The notes under the pieces are model-generated. The model was given only the letters and a program-made list of their open reading frames with translations, did no database searches and was not told the DNA's origin. Positions 34,418 through 43,552 of a DNA stretch of 64,000 nt are shown one piece after another; the first letter of the stretch is position 1, and every line of letters starts with the position of its first letter. The translations under genes and the position numbers were made by a program. This DNA is from Sphingobium sp. WTD-1. Its GTDB lineage: Bacteria; Pseudomonadota; Alphaproteobacteria; Sphingomonadales; Sphingomonadaceae. Where the stretch lies: assembly GCF_030128825.1 (NCBI RefSeq), contig NZ_CP119127.1, positions 1,674,001-1,738,000 on the forward strand, read 5' to 3'.

Positions 34418-34837
34418 ATGAAGCGCGGACCGAAGGCGGAGACGCCCAGCACGAAACTGGCGCGCGGCACTTTCCAGCCAGTGCGCGACGGCGTCAAGAC
34501 GGAGATCATCGTCCCCGGCGATCCGCCGATCCAGCCGGACTATCTGACGCCCGGCGCGATCGAGGTCTGGCAGGAGGTAATCGGCCGTGTCATGGCGGCC
34601 GGTATCACGGAAGCCGATAGCGCGCTGTTCGCCCGTTATTGCTCGCTCGAAGCGGAAGTGCGCGTGGCCTTTGCGTCGGGCGGTGAGCTGCCCTCAGCCG
34701 CCTACCTGACGAACCTGCGCCAGATGGAAGAACTGTTGCGCATCGCCGGTCCGAAGAGCCGGATCGGCGTTGGAGGTGGGAATGGCGCGAAGCCAGCAAA
34801 TCGCTTCGCCCGCAACGGCGCCGGAAACCGGTCGTGA
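34418..34837 (+). CDS. Terminase small subunit
   Basis: A 139-residue protein with the opening MKRGPKAETPSTKLARGTFQ and PPIQPDYLTPGAIEVWQEVI, typical of P27-like small terminases, which bind the packaging start and load the large subunit. CAGGAGG precedes the ATG. The 211-bp gap before it holds only weak hairpins and is a likely place for the packaging site. Confidence 0.82.
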   Translation: MKRGPKAETPSTKLARGTFQPVRDGVKTEIIVPGDPPIQPDYLTPGAIEVWQEVIGRVMAAGITEADSALFARYCSLEAEVRVAFASGGELPSAAYLTNLRQMEELLRIAGPKSRIGVGGGNGAKPANRFARNGAGNRS

Positions 34838-36602
34838 CTTTGCCGCTATCGCGCTGGCCTATGCCAAGCGCGCGGCGGCAGACAAGCAACAGGTCCATCA
34901 CTGCAAATGGGTCCGCCTGGCGGGCCAGCGTCATCTGGACGATCTGAAGCGATCGAAGCAGAAGGACTGGCCTTACAAGTTCGACCCTTGGTATGCGAAC
35001 GACGTCTGCGATTTCATTGAAGGCCTGCCCCATGTCGAGGGGCGCTGGGAAACGCCGACGCTGACGCTTGAGCCGGCTCAGATTTTCATCCTCGCCATGG
35101 TGTTCGGCTGGCGGGAAAAGGCGACCGGCCTGCGCCGCTTCACCGACACCTATATCGAGATGGCGAGAAAGGGCGCCAAGTCGACGCTGACTGCTGGTGT
35201 CGTCCTCTACTGCACATGCTGCGAGGACGAACCGGGGCCGCTTGTTCTGATCGGCGCGACCACCGGCGCCCAGGCGCAGAAGGTTTTCAACCCCGCCAAG
35301 CTGATGGTGCAGAAGACGCCGGACCTTCAGGAAGCCTTCGCGCTGAAAGCGTGGGCGCGGGCGATCACCTGCGACATGAACGGCGGGACGATCCAGACCA
35401 TCAATTCCAAGTCCGCGACGCAGGACGGGCACAATCCCCACCTGGCGGTTCTGGACGAGTTGCACGCCCATAAGGATCGCGGCCTCTACGACGTGGTTCA
35501 TTCCGCCGACGGCGCCCGGCGCAACCCGCTTTATTGGAAGATCACGACGGCCGGCTATATTTTGGACGGCGTCTGCTTCGAGCAACGGACCTTCACGACG
35601 AAGATGCTGGAGCGGTCGCTGATCGCGGATCACGTCTTCGGCATCATCTTCACCTTGGATGGCCCCAAGGATTTCACCCCGGAGCGGAAGGTCGGGGACG
35701 ATCCCTACGACGAAAAGAACTGGCCCAAAGCCAACCCGCTGATGCCGATCACGCCCAGCCTCGCATCAATGCGACGGCTGGCTGTGAAGGCGAAGGGCGC
35801 GCCGGGCGAGGAGGGCGAATTCTTCACCAAGCGCCTGAATCGGTGGATGTCCGCCGCGACAGCTTGGCTGAGCGTGCCGCAGTGGATCGCATGCGGCGAT
35901 AGCAGTCTCCGGCTCCGCGACTTCGCCGGGCTGGATTGCGACATCGGCGCCGACCTTGCGCACAAGAGCGATCTCACTGCGGTGGCGCTTTCCGCTGTCA
36001 CCGCCGACGATCAGTTGCTGCTCAAGACATGGTTCTTCCTGCCTGAGGCGGTGCTGAACCGAGAAGGGCAGAGCGACCGCAACAATGTGACGCTCTATCG
36101 CCAGTGGCACAAAGAGGGAAAGCTGATCCTCACGCCGGGCGACTGGGTCGATCAGAAGCGTGTCGAGCGCCTGATCCGCCGGCTGAAATCGGTCCTGCGG
36201 GTCAACAAAGCGGTGTTCGACCATTTCGCCGCGGCGGAAGAGATGGCCGTGAGGCTCAATGACGATCTGGACGATGGCAACGGCTTCGCCTCCATCCTGC
36301 CCAAGAACGCCAAGAACGTCACCGACCCGGCGCGCAACTTAGAAAACCGTGTGATCGGCGGCCCGCATTTGCTCCGCCACGACAACAATCCGGTGATGAC
36401 ATGGTGCGTCGGCAATGCGGTCGTTGACCGCCGTATCGATGGCTCGATCTTGCCGAAGAAGGAGACGCCAATGTCGATGAGCAAGATCGATGGCGTTGAT
36501 GCGACCGTGCATTCGCTCGCGCCGAAGATGCTGCCGGAAGAGCAGGAGAGCCTGGACGACACGATCGCCCGCCTGAAAGCTCAGCTCGCAGGCGCCGCCT
36601 GA
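34782..36602 (+). CDS. Terminase large subunit
   Basis: A 606-residue packaging motor/nuclease. The ATPase half has a Walker A-like MARKGAKSTLTAGV and Walker B LAVLDELHAHKD. The nuclease half has LDCDIGADLAHKSDLTAVAL, with metal-binding acidic residues, and VFDHFAAAEEM. It is the type seen with HK97-like phages. The ATG at 34782 follows GGAGGTGGGA. It overlaps the small subunit by 56 bp. Confidence 0.95.
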   Translation: MARSQQIASPATAPETGRDFAAIALAYAKRAAADKQQVHHCKWVRLAGQRHLDDLKRSKQKDWPYKFDPWYANDVCDFIEGLPHVEGRWETPTLTLEPAQIFILAMVFGWREKATGLRRFTDTYIEMARKGAKSTLTAGVVLYCTCCEDEPGPLVLIGATTGAQAQKVFNPAKLMVQKTPDLQEAFALKAWARAITCDMNGGTIQTINSKSATQDGHNPHLAVLDELHAHKDRGLYDVVHSADGARRNPLYWKITTAGYILDGVCFEQRTFTTKMLERSLIADHVFGIIFTLDGPKDFTPERKVGDDPYDEKNWPKANPLMPITPSLASMRRLAVKAKGAPGEEGEFFTKRLNRWMSAATAWLSVPQWIACGDSSLRLRDFAGLDCDIGADLAHKSDLTAVALSAVTADDQLLLKTWFFLPEAVLNREGQSDRNNVTLYRQWHKEGKLILTPGDWVDQKRVERLIRRLKSVLRVNKAVFDHFAAAEEMAVRLNDDLDDGNGFASILPKNAKNVTDPARNLENRVIGGPHLLRHDNNPVMTWCVGNAVVDRRIDGSILPKKETPMSMSKIDGVDATVHSLAPKMLPEEQESLDDTIARLKAQLAGAA

Positions 36603-37960
36603 TGGGTATCGGCACTTGGGTCGGGTCCACGCTTCGCCTTTTCGGCACCGGCCAGAACGGCAAGCTGAGCGGCGCACCGGAGGATGAGCCGTCGCGCAAG
36701 GCGATTGCTTATGGGTCGCGCATCGACAGCGCGGGCCAGTCGGTCACCGCCAAGACGACTTTGGGCCTTCCTGCCGCCTGGGCATGCGTCCGGCTTAAAT
36801 CAGATGTCGTCGGCTCGATGGGCATGGGCGTGTTCGAGAAGTCCGCTGACGGCGGCCGGAAATCGCGCCCGGATCACTGGCTATACGATCTCGTCCATGA
36901 GGAGCCGAACCGCGATCAGACCCCCGCCGAATTCTGGGCAGGACAGGTCGCCGCGATGGATCTCTGGGGCAACGCCTATGCCGAAAAGGAGACGCTGGGC
37001 GGCCGGGTGACGGCGCTAACGCCGATCGCGCCGGACCTCGTGACCGTCAAGCGGAACCGCTTCAATGAGCGGGTCTATATCTATCAGGATCGCGGCAAAG
37101 CCGAGGAGTTGCCGGCGGACAAGGTTTTCCACCTGCGCGGCCTGACCCTGGGCGGCGATGTCGGGCTTTCCGCGATCGAATTCGGGCGGCGGACACTGGG
37201 CAGCGCCATGGCTGCCAACAAGACGGCTGCCGACACTTTCCGCAGCGGGCTCCAGATCGCGGGCTTCATGGAGACGGCTTCGGTCAGCATGAAGCCCGAT
37301 CAGCGCGCCGACCTAATGGCGATCTTTGATGCATGGAGCAGCGAGGCGATGCGCGGTCGCGTCGTGCCGCTGGAGAAGGATTTCAAATTCCACGGCCTCA
37401 AGATGAACCCGGCCGAGGTTCAGTTGCTGGAATCTCGCGGCTGGGATGTCGAGGAAATCTGTCGCTGGTTCGGCGTGTTGCCGATGCTTATCGGGCACGC
37501 GGCAAAGGGCCAGACGATGTGGGGCAGTGGTATCGAGCAACTGTTGCTCGGCTGGCAGACGCTGCTGCTCAATCCGCTGCTGACCAACATCCAGCAGGCG
37601 GTCAAGAAGCAGCTATTGCCTGCCGCCGAACGCAAGAAGGTCTATCCCGAGATTAACCGCGAAGCGCTGATGGCCGCCGACAGTGCGGCCCGCGCCGCCT
37701 TGTATTCGGCCTTCGGACAGAACGGCGTGATGACGCGCGGCGAGATGCGCAACCGCGAAAACCTGCCCTCGCTGCCGGGCGACGATTTCCTGACGGTGCA
37801 ATCGAACCTCGTCCCGCTCGACATGCTTGGCCAGGTCAACGCGCCAGAACAGGGCGCCCGATCGGCGCTGATGAACCTGCTTTTCGGCGGCGACTTCGAC
37901 GCCGCCATCGATAGCCGCCTTGACGCGAAGCTGAACGCCCGGCCGCATAGAAAGGAATGA
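36602..37960 (+). CDS. Portal protein, HK97 family
   Basis: A 452-residue portal with family segments TLGLPAAWACVRLKSDVVGS, WAGQVAAMDLWGNAYAEKET, KVFHLRGLTLGGDVGLSAIE and FGVLPMLIGHAAKGQTMWGSG-like sequence. Twelve copies form the DNA entry ring at the capsid vertex. It starts immediately after the terminase stop. Confidence 0.94.
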   Translation: MGIGTWVGSTLRLFGTGQNGKLSGAPEDEPSRKAIAYGSRIDSAGQSVTAKTTLGLPAAWACVRLKSDVVGSMGMGVFEKSADGGRKSRPDHWLYDLVHEEPNRDQTPAEFWAGQVAAMDLWGNAYAEKETLGGRVTALTPIAPDLVTVKRNRFNERVYIYQDRGKAEELPADKVFHLRGLTLGGDVGLSAIEFGRRTLGSAMAANKTAADTFRSGLQIAGFMETASVSMKPDQRADLMAIFDAWSSEAMRGRVVPLEKDFKFHGLKMNPAEVQLLESRGWDVEEICRWFGVLPMLIGHAAKGQTMWGSGIEQLLLGWQTLLLNPLLTNIQQAVKKQLLPAAERKKVYPEINREALMAADSAARAALYSAFGQNGVMTRGEMRNRENLPSLPGDDFLTVQSNLVPLDMLGQVNAPEQGARSALMNLLFGGDFDAAIDSRLDAKLNARPHRKE

Positions 37961-37962
37961 CG

Positions 37963-38676
37963 ATGCGCCTGCATCCTGAATATGGCCGCAAGCACAGCGG
38001 CGCCCTCAAGGTCCGCGACTTCGATTTCGAGATCAAGGCGGTCTCGGAAGACGGTAAGTTCAACGGCTATGGTTCCGTCTGGGACGTGGTCGACAGCTAT
38101 CAGGAAGTCGTCGCCAAGGGGGCCTTCACCGAGAGCCTGGCCGAACTGGCTGCGAAGGGCCGCCCGGTGCCCGTGCTGTGGCAGCATCGCAGCAGCGAGC
38201 CGATCGGCGCATGGTCGAACCTGAAGGAAGACGATCACGGTCTGTTCGGCGAAGGACAGATCCTGCTTGATGCCGGCGACACGGAAAAGCGCGCCTATGC
38301 CCATATGAAGGCCCGCACCGTAACCGGCCTGTCCATCGGCTATTGGGTGCGGGAATCGTCCTATGACGAAAAGACCGGCATCCGCACCCTGACAAAGCTC
38401 GACCTTGTCGAGATCAGCCTCGTGACCTTTCCCGCAAATGATGATGCGCGGATCGAAGCCGTCAAATTCAAGCTCGCCCACGGCGAACTGCCCACCGATC
38501 GCGAATTTGAGAAGTTCCTGCGGGAGGCAGGTTTCTCGAAAAGCCGGGCCGCTGGCCTCGTCAGCCATGGCCTTACCGACCTGCGCCGGAGGGAGTCCGA
38601 GCGCGAAATGACGATCACCCCGGCCCTCAAGGGCCTCTCGGACACCCTGGCCGGCTTCTCGCTGAAGTCCGCCTGA
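37963..38676 (+). CDS. Prohead protease, HK97 family (S78)
   Basis: A 237-residue serine protease that trims the capsid protein. The family His is in VPVLWQHRSSEPIG and the Ser in TVTGLSIGYWV, followed by LDLVEISLVTFPANDDARI. I chose the ATG at 37963, with AAAGGA 6 nt upstream; the earlier ATG at 37957 touches that site. Confidence 0.93.
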   Translation: MRLHPEYGRKHSGALKVRDFDFEIKAVSEDGKFNGYGSVWDVVDSYQEVVAKGAFTESLAELAAKGRPVPVLWQHRSSEPIGAWSNLKEDDHGLFGEGQILLDAGDTEKRAYAHMKARTVTGLSIGYWVRESSYDEKTGIRTLTKLDLVEISLVTFPANDDARIEAVKFKLAHGELPTDREFEKFLREAGFSKSRAAGLVSHGLTDLRRRESEREMTITPALKGLSDTLAGFSLKSA

Positions 38677-38688
38677 AAGGATATTCCC

Positions 38689-39945
38689 ATGAACATGCTG
38701 ACTTCCGCCACGGCGCTGGCCGCTGGCGCCCGTTCGCTTGAGTTTGGCCGCAAGGCCGCAGGCGACGATGACAAGACGCTGGAGGGCCTCCAGAAGCAGC
38801 TGGGCGACACGCTCGGCGAGGTGAAGGAGTTCGCCAAGGAATTCAAGGCGAAGAGCGAGGCCGGTGAAAAGGTCTCGACCGAAACGAAGGAAAAGGCGGA
38901 CAAGGCCCTATCGGAACTGGAAGGCCTGCGCGGCGAGATCACCGAACTGTCGCAGAAGCTGGCCCAGTCGCGCCGTGGTGGCGATGATGACCAGCCCGCG
39001 CTGAAGAGCCTGGGCGTCGAAGTCGCCAATCATGACGAGGTACGCGCCTATGTCGACGGTGGCTGCAAGGGCACCATCGGCTTCAGCGTCAAGGCGGTCA
39101 CCACGGCGGCCGGCTCTGCCGGCGGCCTGATCCGCCCCGATCGCCAGACCGACATCGTGGGCATCCCCCGCATGGGCCTTCGCGTTCGCGATCTGCTGAC
39201 GCCCGGCCGCACCGACGGCAACTCGATCGAGTTCGCCAAGCAGGTGACCCGCACCAACAACGCCGCGCCGGTCGCGGAAGGTGCGCAGAAGCCGGAATCG
39301 GTCTACGAATGGGACGTGGACGACGCGCCGGTGCGCACGATCGCGCACTGGGTTCCTGTTTCGCGCCAGGCCATGGACGATATCCCGCAGCTGGAAAGCC
39401 TGATCGACGGCGAACTGCGCTGGGGCCTGGACGACGTCGAAGATGCTGAGCTTCTGCTTGGCGACGGCACCGGCCAGCACCTGAATGGCCTTTATACCCA
39501 GGCGACCGCATATGCGCAGCCGTCGGGCGTCTCGATCTCGGGCGAAACCAAGATCGACCGCCTGCGCCTTGCCATCTTGCAGGTCGAACTGGCTGACTTC
39601 GCCCCCGACGGTATCGTCATCCACCCCACCCAGTGGGCGAACATCGAACTGACCAAGGACGCGGCCGGCGGCTATATCTTCGCCAATCCGCAGGGCGTGG
39701 CCGGTCCGGTCCTGTGGGGCCGTCCGGTCGTGTCGACCAAGCGCATCGGCGCGAACAACTTCCTGACCGGCAATTTCAAGCTGGCCGGCCAAATCTTCGA
39801 CCGCATGGATACCGAGGTCCGCATCTCGGATCAGGACCGCGACAACTTCATCAAGAACATGCTCACGGTTCGTGCGGAAAAGCGCCTGGCGCTCGTCGTG
39901 CGCCGCCCGGCGGCTCTGGTGAAGGGTTCGCTGGTTATCGCCTGA
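38689..39945 (+). CDS. Major capsid protein, HK97 family
   Basis: A 418-residue coat protein. Residues about 25-95 are a charged coiled coil (the delta/scaffold domain removed by the protease). The HK97 fold follows with AGSAGGLIRPDRQTDIVGIP, HWVPVSRQAMDDIPQLES, LLLGDGTGQHLNGLYTQA and GRPVVSTKRIGANNFLTGNF. AAAGGA is upstream. Confidence 0.95.
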   Translation: MNMLTSATALAAGARSLEFGRKAAGDDDKTLEGLQKQLGDTLGEVKEFAKEFKAKSEAGEKVSTETKEKADKALSELEGLRGEITELSQKLAQSRRGGDDDQPALKSLGVEVANHDEVRAYVDGGCKGTIGFSVKAVTTAAGSAGGLIRPDRQTDIVGIPRMGLRVRDLLTPGRTDGNSIEFAKQVTRTNNAAPVAEGAQKPESVYEWDVDDAPVRTIAHWVPVSRQAMDDIPQLESLIDGELRWGLDDVEDAELLLGDGTGQHLNGLYTQATAYAQPSGVSISGETKIDRLRLAILQVELADFAPDGIVIHPTQWANIELTKDAAGGYIFANPQGVAGPVLWGRPVVSTKRIGANNFLTGNFKLAGQIFDRMDTEVRISDQDRDNFIKNMLTVRAEKRLALVVRRPAALVKGSLVIA

Positions 39946-40035
39946 CCTGACGGAGGTGGGTCCATCGTAATTCCGATGGACCCCCTTTCCGATCATCGGC
40001 GCACCCCCGCGCTGATGACCCGAAAGGAGAAAGTC

Positions 40036-40299
40036 ATGAGCAAGAACGCGATGGTTCTGGATGATCACTATGGCGATAACGGTTCGGTCGCCGCCGGCAT
40101 GATCCTGAAGAACATTTCCAGCACTCGCTTTGCCGAGCTGGAAAAGAAGAGCCTCGTCCGCGAAGCGACTCCGGCTGAGGTAAAGGCCGGCGACCAGCAT
40201 TCGATCGATGCTGATCCCTCGAAGAAAGAGGGTGGCGAAAAGCAGGCGGCGGAAGGCGGCAACAAGAAGGCTGCCGATCCGAAGAACAAGGACGCCTGA
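40036..40299 (+). CDS. Phage hypothetical protein, 87 aa
   Basis: It starts MSKNAMVLDDHYGDNGSVAA after AAAGGAGAAAGTC. The C-terminal third is a Lys/Glu-rich tail (DPSKKEGGEKQAAEGGNKKA). Small proteins of this shape are common between capsid and connector genes, with no assigned role. Confidence 0.62.
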   Translation: MSKNAMVLDDHYGDNGSVAAGMILKNISSTRFAELEKKSLVREATPAEVKAGDQHSIDADPSKKEGGEKQAAEGGNKKAADPKNKDA

Positions 40300-40301
40300 T
40301 C

Positions 40302-40616
40302 ATGGGCCGTTCCGCTCGCCGCTCGCGCGGCTTCATGTGCGCGCCGGCTTTCACTGTGAAGCCGTCGATCACCGGCACCGCGCAGGTGGGCCAGACGCTG
40401 ACCGGGGCGAGCGGCACGATCCGCAACGGGACGGTCAGCGCCCGTCGATGGCTGCGCAATGGCGCGGCAATCTCCGGCGCCACCGCTGCCACCTACGTCG
40501 TTCAGGCTGGTGATGTCGGTGCCAAGATCACCTATGAGGTGACCGCCACCAATACCCTCAACACCGCCAACACCGTCAAATCGGTGTCGGCTGAGACGGC
40601 TACGGTCATCGCCTGA
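40302..40616 (+). CDS. Ig-like domain protein (possible capsid decoration)
   Basis: A 104-residue protein. After a basic start it has a bacterial Ig-like/Ig-domain repeat pattern: PSITGTAQVGQTLTGASGTI, RRWLRNGAAISGATAATYVV, and AGDVGAKITYEVTATN. Its place right after the capsid gene fits a decoration protein; that role is inferred. Confidence 0.68.
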   Translation: MGRSARRSRGFMCAPAFTVKPSITGTAQVGQTLTGASGTIRNGTVSARRWLRNGAAISGATAATYVVQAGDVGAKITYEVTATNTLNTANTVKSVSAETATVIA

Positions 40617-41215
40617 TGCGCGTTATCGTCATCACCCCTCCCGCGCCCGTCGTGACGTGGGAGGAGGCTGACCAGCATTTGCGCCTCGATGGCGATAACG
40701 AACAACGCGAGATGGTCGAGCGGCTGATTGCCGCGGCGACCCAGCATATCGACGGCCCGGATGGCTGGCTTGGCCGCGCGCTTGGTCTCCAGACGCTCGA
40801 AGCCCGCATGTGCGGCTTCTGCGATCTCATCCGGCTGCCCTATCAACCGATCGTGGACATCGTGTCGGTCCATTATCTAGACGGCACCGGGCAGCCCGTA
40901 CTGGTCGAACCTGACACCTATGAGCTTTTCGGCCGTGATCTCGGCTGCGCGTGGGGCAAGTCCTGGCCGACGCCGGGCGCCTATCGTGGCCACACCGAAA
41001 CCGTGCGCATCCGCTACCGCGCCGGCTATGCGGTCGACCCCAACGCCGTTCCGGTCGTGCCCAACGTCCCCGAGCCGATCAAGCAGGCGGTCCTGCTGAT
41101 GGTGGGGGACATGTGGCATGCGCGCGCCACGATCGCGACCGGTACCGCGATGCAGGCCGTGCCGATGTCGACGACAGTGCAGAACCTTCTGTCGCCCTTT
41201 CGGGTATACGTCTGA
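40616..41215 (+). CDS. Head-tail connector (gp6-like)
   Basis: A 199-residue protein with the gp6/YqbG-like layout: EEADQHLRLDGDNEQREMVE (N-terminal helices), FCDLIRLPYQPIVDIVSVHY and VRIRYRAGYAVDPNAVPVVP, then EPIKQAVLLMVGDMWHAR. Such adaptors dock below the portal. It overlaps both neighbours by one base. Confidence 0.85.
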   Translation: MRVIVITPPAPVVTWEEADQHLRLDGDNEQREMVERLIAAATQHIDGPDGWLGRALGLQTLEARMCGFCDLIRLPYQPIVDIVSVHYLDGTGQPVLVEPDTYELFGRDLGCAWGKSWPTPGAYRGHTETVRIRYRAGYAVDPNAVPVVPNVPEPIKQAVLLMVGDMWHARATIATGTAMQAVPMSTTVQNLLSPFRVYV

Positions 41216-41577
41216 TGTCGCTAGATTCGGGGCGTCGGAATAAGCGCATTGCCTTCAAGAAGAAGGTTGCCGGCATAGACGGACGCGGACATGCCACGGT
41301 CGGAGAACAGTGGGCGCTGCTCGGTAAGGCCAGCGCCAGCATCTACTTTGGTTCCGCGGATGAGCAGCGCGCGTCCGCTGAAGATGGGGCTACGCAAAAG
41401 GCGTCGTTCGATGTGCTGGACAACAGCATGACCAGATCGCTGACCGTTCAAAATCGGTTGTATTTCCCTATTCGTGGTGCCGATCCAGAAAAGTGGCCCG
41501 CGTGGGACATCCGCGCGATCGTGCCGCTGGGTGCCAATGAGGGTTTCCGCATTACAGCGGAGAGTGTGCCAAATTGA
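41215..41577 (+). CDS. Head closure / head-tail joining protein
   Basis: A 120-residue protein (MSLDSGRRNKRIAFKKKVAG, then WALLGKASASIYFGSADEQR and LTVQNRLYFPIRGADPEKWP) with the pattern and position of phage head-tail joining (SPP1 gp16-like) proteins. It overlaps the next gene by TTGA. Confidence 0.75.
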   Translation: MSLDSGRRNKRIAFKKKVAGIDGRGHATVGEQWALLGKASASIYFGSADEQRASAEDGATQKASFDVLDNSMTRSLTVQNRLYFPIRGADPEKWPAWDIRAIVPLGANEGFRITAESVPN

Positions 41578-41972
41578 AATTTGTCGGCCTGGCCGCGATG
41601 GACCGCAAGCTGGTGGCGATCCGCGATGCGGTGTCCCCTGAGGCGCGCGAACGCTCATTGCTGGCTGGCGCGGAAATCGTCCAGGCGGAGGCAAGGCGGC
41701 TTGTACCGGTTCTGACGGGCAACCTTCAGGACAGCATCATAATCAGTTTCGACGGCGGGCTGAATTCTTCCGCCGTGTCGCAGCGGCGCTTCTTCTCCAC
41801 GGTCTATATCGGCCCGTCGCGGCGCGAGGGCTTTTACGGTCACATGGTGGAATTCGGCACGTCTCACTCGGCGGCCCATCCATTCATGCGCCCGGCACTG
41901 GACAATAGCCGTGAGGAAGTGCGCCGCGCGATGGGGGATTTCCTCTGGGCCGATATCAAGAAAGCTGCCTGA
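41574..41972 (+). CDS. HK97 gp10-like tail completion protein
   Basis: A 132-residue protein with ARRLVPVLTGNLQDSIIISF and GFYGHMVEFGTSHSAAHPFM plus RPALDNSREEVRRAM, the signatures of the HK97 gp10 neck/tail family. It starts at TTG overlapping the previous stop. Confidence 0.87.
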   Translation: MKFVGLAAMDRKLVAIRDAVSPEARERSLLAGAEIVQAEARRLVPVLTGNLQDSIIISFDGGLNSSAVSQRRFFSTVYIGPSRREGFYGHMVEFGTSHSAAHPFMRPALDNSREEVRRAMGDFLWADIKKAA

Positions 41973-41974
41973 TC

Positions 41975-42385
41975 ATGGACGTTGAGGATGTTCTGCGGCT
42001 TCGTCTTGTCGAGGCGGCACCCGTCGTCGCCAAGCTGGCCGATTATGAGAATTCCAAGGCGGTTTTCTGGGTTCTGCGGCCGCAGGGATCTGGCTTGCCG
42101 GCGGTTGTCCTGACTTGGGTGTCTGCGACAGTAGCTGAAACAATGAAAGGTCTTCAGGCGCTACAATTCAGGCGCTTGCAGGTTGATACCTATGCCAACA
42201 GCGTAATCACGGCCCAGCAGCTACGTGACGCCATCTTTACGGCGCTACAGCCTCGCTATCGGGGTCATGGTTTCTACTTTCGTCCGGCGTCGATCTACGG
42301 CTCGCGCGATCTGAGTGATCCGGCGGCCAATGGCCCGATCTACCGGACGTCCACCGATTTTATCATCCGCTTTTCACCGGCCTGA
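41975..42385 (+). CDS. Tail completion protein (DUF3168-like)
   Basis: A 136-residue protein with VEDVLRLRLVEAAPVVAKLA, RRLQVDTYANSVITAQQLRD and YRTSTDFIIRFSPA, the layout of DUF3168/gp17-like terminator proteins that cap the tail tube. Confidence 0.8.
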   Translation: MDVEDVLRLRLVEAAPVVAKLADYENSKAVFWVLRPQGSGLPAVVLTWVSATVAETMKGLQALQFRRLQVDTYANSVITAQQLRDAIFTALQPRYRGHGFYFRPASIYGSRDLSDPAANGPIYRTSTDFIIRFSPA

Positions 42386-42399
42386 AGGAGGCTCCTGAC

Positions 42400-42837
42400 A
42401 TGAGTGACGTTGAAACCGGTCATTTGACCGAATTCTGGCTGTGGGATCCGACGCTCGGCACCCCGGCCCTGGTGGAGCTGGGCGAACTGACCGAGGTCCC
42501 GCTGCCCGAGGGCACGGCCGATCTGGTCGAAACCAGCCACATGAAGACGATCGGCTACAAGAGCTATATCAATGCTCCGCTGAAGGACGGCGAGGAAGCC
42601 GACCTGGTGATGAACTACATCCCCGGCTCGCCGACCGATATCCTTTGCCGCAAAGCGAAAGCCTATGGCCGGCCCCTCGAATACAAGATCGTGCTGGTGA
42701 ACGGCGACGGCACCTGGGAAATCTCCGGCGAACTGATCGTGCGCAACTATGTGCGCTCGAACCCGATGCTCGATCGCCGTACCGGCACTCTGCGGGTGAA
42801 ATGGTCGAGCGAGGAAACGGAGGCGGCCGGTGAATAA
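42400..42837 (+). CDS. Major tail tube protein
   Basis: A 145-residue protein (MSDVETGHLTEFWLWDPTLG, EVPLPEGTADLVETSHMKTI, GSPTDILCRKAKAYGRPLEY). The size, the beta-rich sequence and its place before the chaperone pair identify it as the tube subunit. GAAGGAGG lies upstream. Confidence 0.82.
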   Translation: MSDVETGHLTEFWLWDPTLGTPALVELGELTEVPLPEGTADLVETSHMKTIGYKSYINAPLKDGEEADLVMNYIPGSPTDILCRKAKAYGRPLEYKIVLVNGDGTWEISGELIVRNYVRSNPMLDRRTGTLRVKWSSEETEAAGE

Positions 42838-43198
42838 CCCGCTCCGCGGGGAGGCATCGTTCAAGGCCGGCGCCTCCACCTTCACCCTCGTCTTCGATGT
42901 CAACGCCTTCTGTGAGCTCGAAGACGAAACCGGCTTCGGCGTCGCCGAGCTGATCGAGCAGATCCAGGACAGGCCCAGCTTTCGCTTGCTCCGCTCGATC
43001 TTTTGCGCGGGCCTCCAGACCCATCATCCCAAGACCTCGCTGGCCGAAGCGGGCGAAATCATGTCTGACGCCGGTCTGGAGGGCATCAAAAATGCTCTCC
43101 GCTCCGCTTTGCAGGCTGCCATGCCCAGCAAGGCTGACAGCGACCAAGACGAGAGTGCGGGGGGAAAGGCGCAGAGGAAAAGGGCTGGGACTGGATAA
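42830..43198 (+). CDS. Tail assembly chaperone gpG (GTA-like TAC)
   Basis: A 122-residue protein starting at GTG (8-bp overlap with the tube gene). The GTA-type TAC pattern is clear: AGASTFTLVFDVNAFCELED and ETGFGVAELIEQIQ. Near its end the frame passes through GGGAAAG, where ribosomes can slip back one base to make a longer gpGT protein of about 225 residues. Confidence 0.82.
   Translation: MNNPLRGEASFKAGASTFTLVFDVNAFCELEDETGFGVAELIEQIQDRPSFRLLRSIFCAGLQTHHPKTSLAEAGEIMSDAGLEGIKNALRSALQAAMPSKADSDQDESAGGKAQRKRAGTG
43162..43168 (+). other. Programmed -1 frameshift site GGGAAAG
   Basis: Read as G-GGA-AAG in the gpG frame, this is exactly the lambda gpG/gpGT slippery heptamer. A slip of one base enters the open frame that encodes the T domain up to 43506, which has no start codon of its own. 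Confidence 0.8.
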
Positions 43199-43506
43199 AG
43201 CTCCTGACCCTATGGACGCAATCGGGGCGCGACCCCGATGCGTTCTGGCACCAGACCCCCCGCATCTTGGCGGCGACATTGCGGGGATATCGCGCCGCTT
43301 GCCGCCGGGAACATGATGTAGCCACGTTCCAGGCTCGGTTGACCGCCGCCCTCCACCGCTACCCGAAAAACAAGCCGCTGCCTTCGCTCGACGAACTGAC
43401 GAAGCCGGCGCAGTCCAATCAGAAACAATCCACCGATGAGATGCTTGCCGCTTTCCAGGCAATGAAGGCGGCCGGGGCACCGATCAGAATCAGGAAAGTG
43501 GCGTGA
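43168..43506 (+). CDS. Tail assembly chaperone T domain (made by frameshift from gpG)
   Basis: After the slip the frame reads GAEEKGWDWIKLLTLWTQSG, then DPDAFWHQTPRILAATLRGY and a tail with DELTKPAQSNQKQSTDEM. No ATG, GTG or ribosome site fits its beginning, and the frame is open from the slippery site onward. The T domain binds the tape measure during tail assembly. The frames and position match lambda gpT. Confidence 0.72.
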   Translation, partial: GAEEKGWDWIKLLTLWTQSGRDPDAFWHQTPRILAATLRGYRAACRREHDVATFQARLTAALHRYPKNKPLPSLDELTKPAQSNQKQSTDEMLAAFQAMKAAGAPIRIRKVA

Positions 43507-43552
43507 AGTCAGACTGAGCGCTACATCTCTCCCATCTCAGGGAGGGAAAAAC

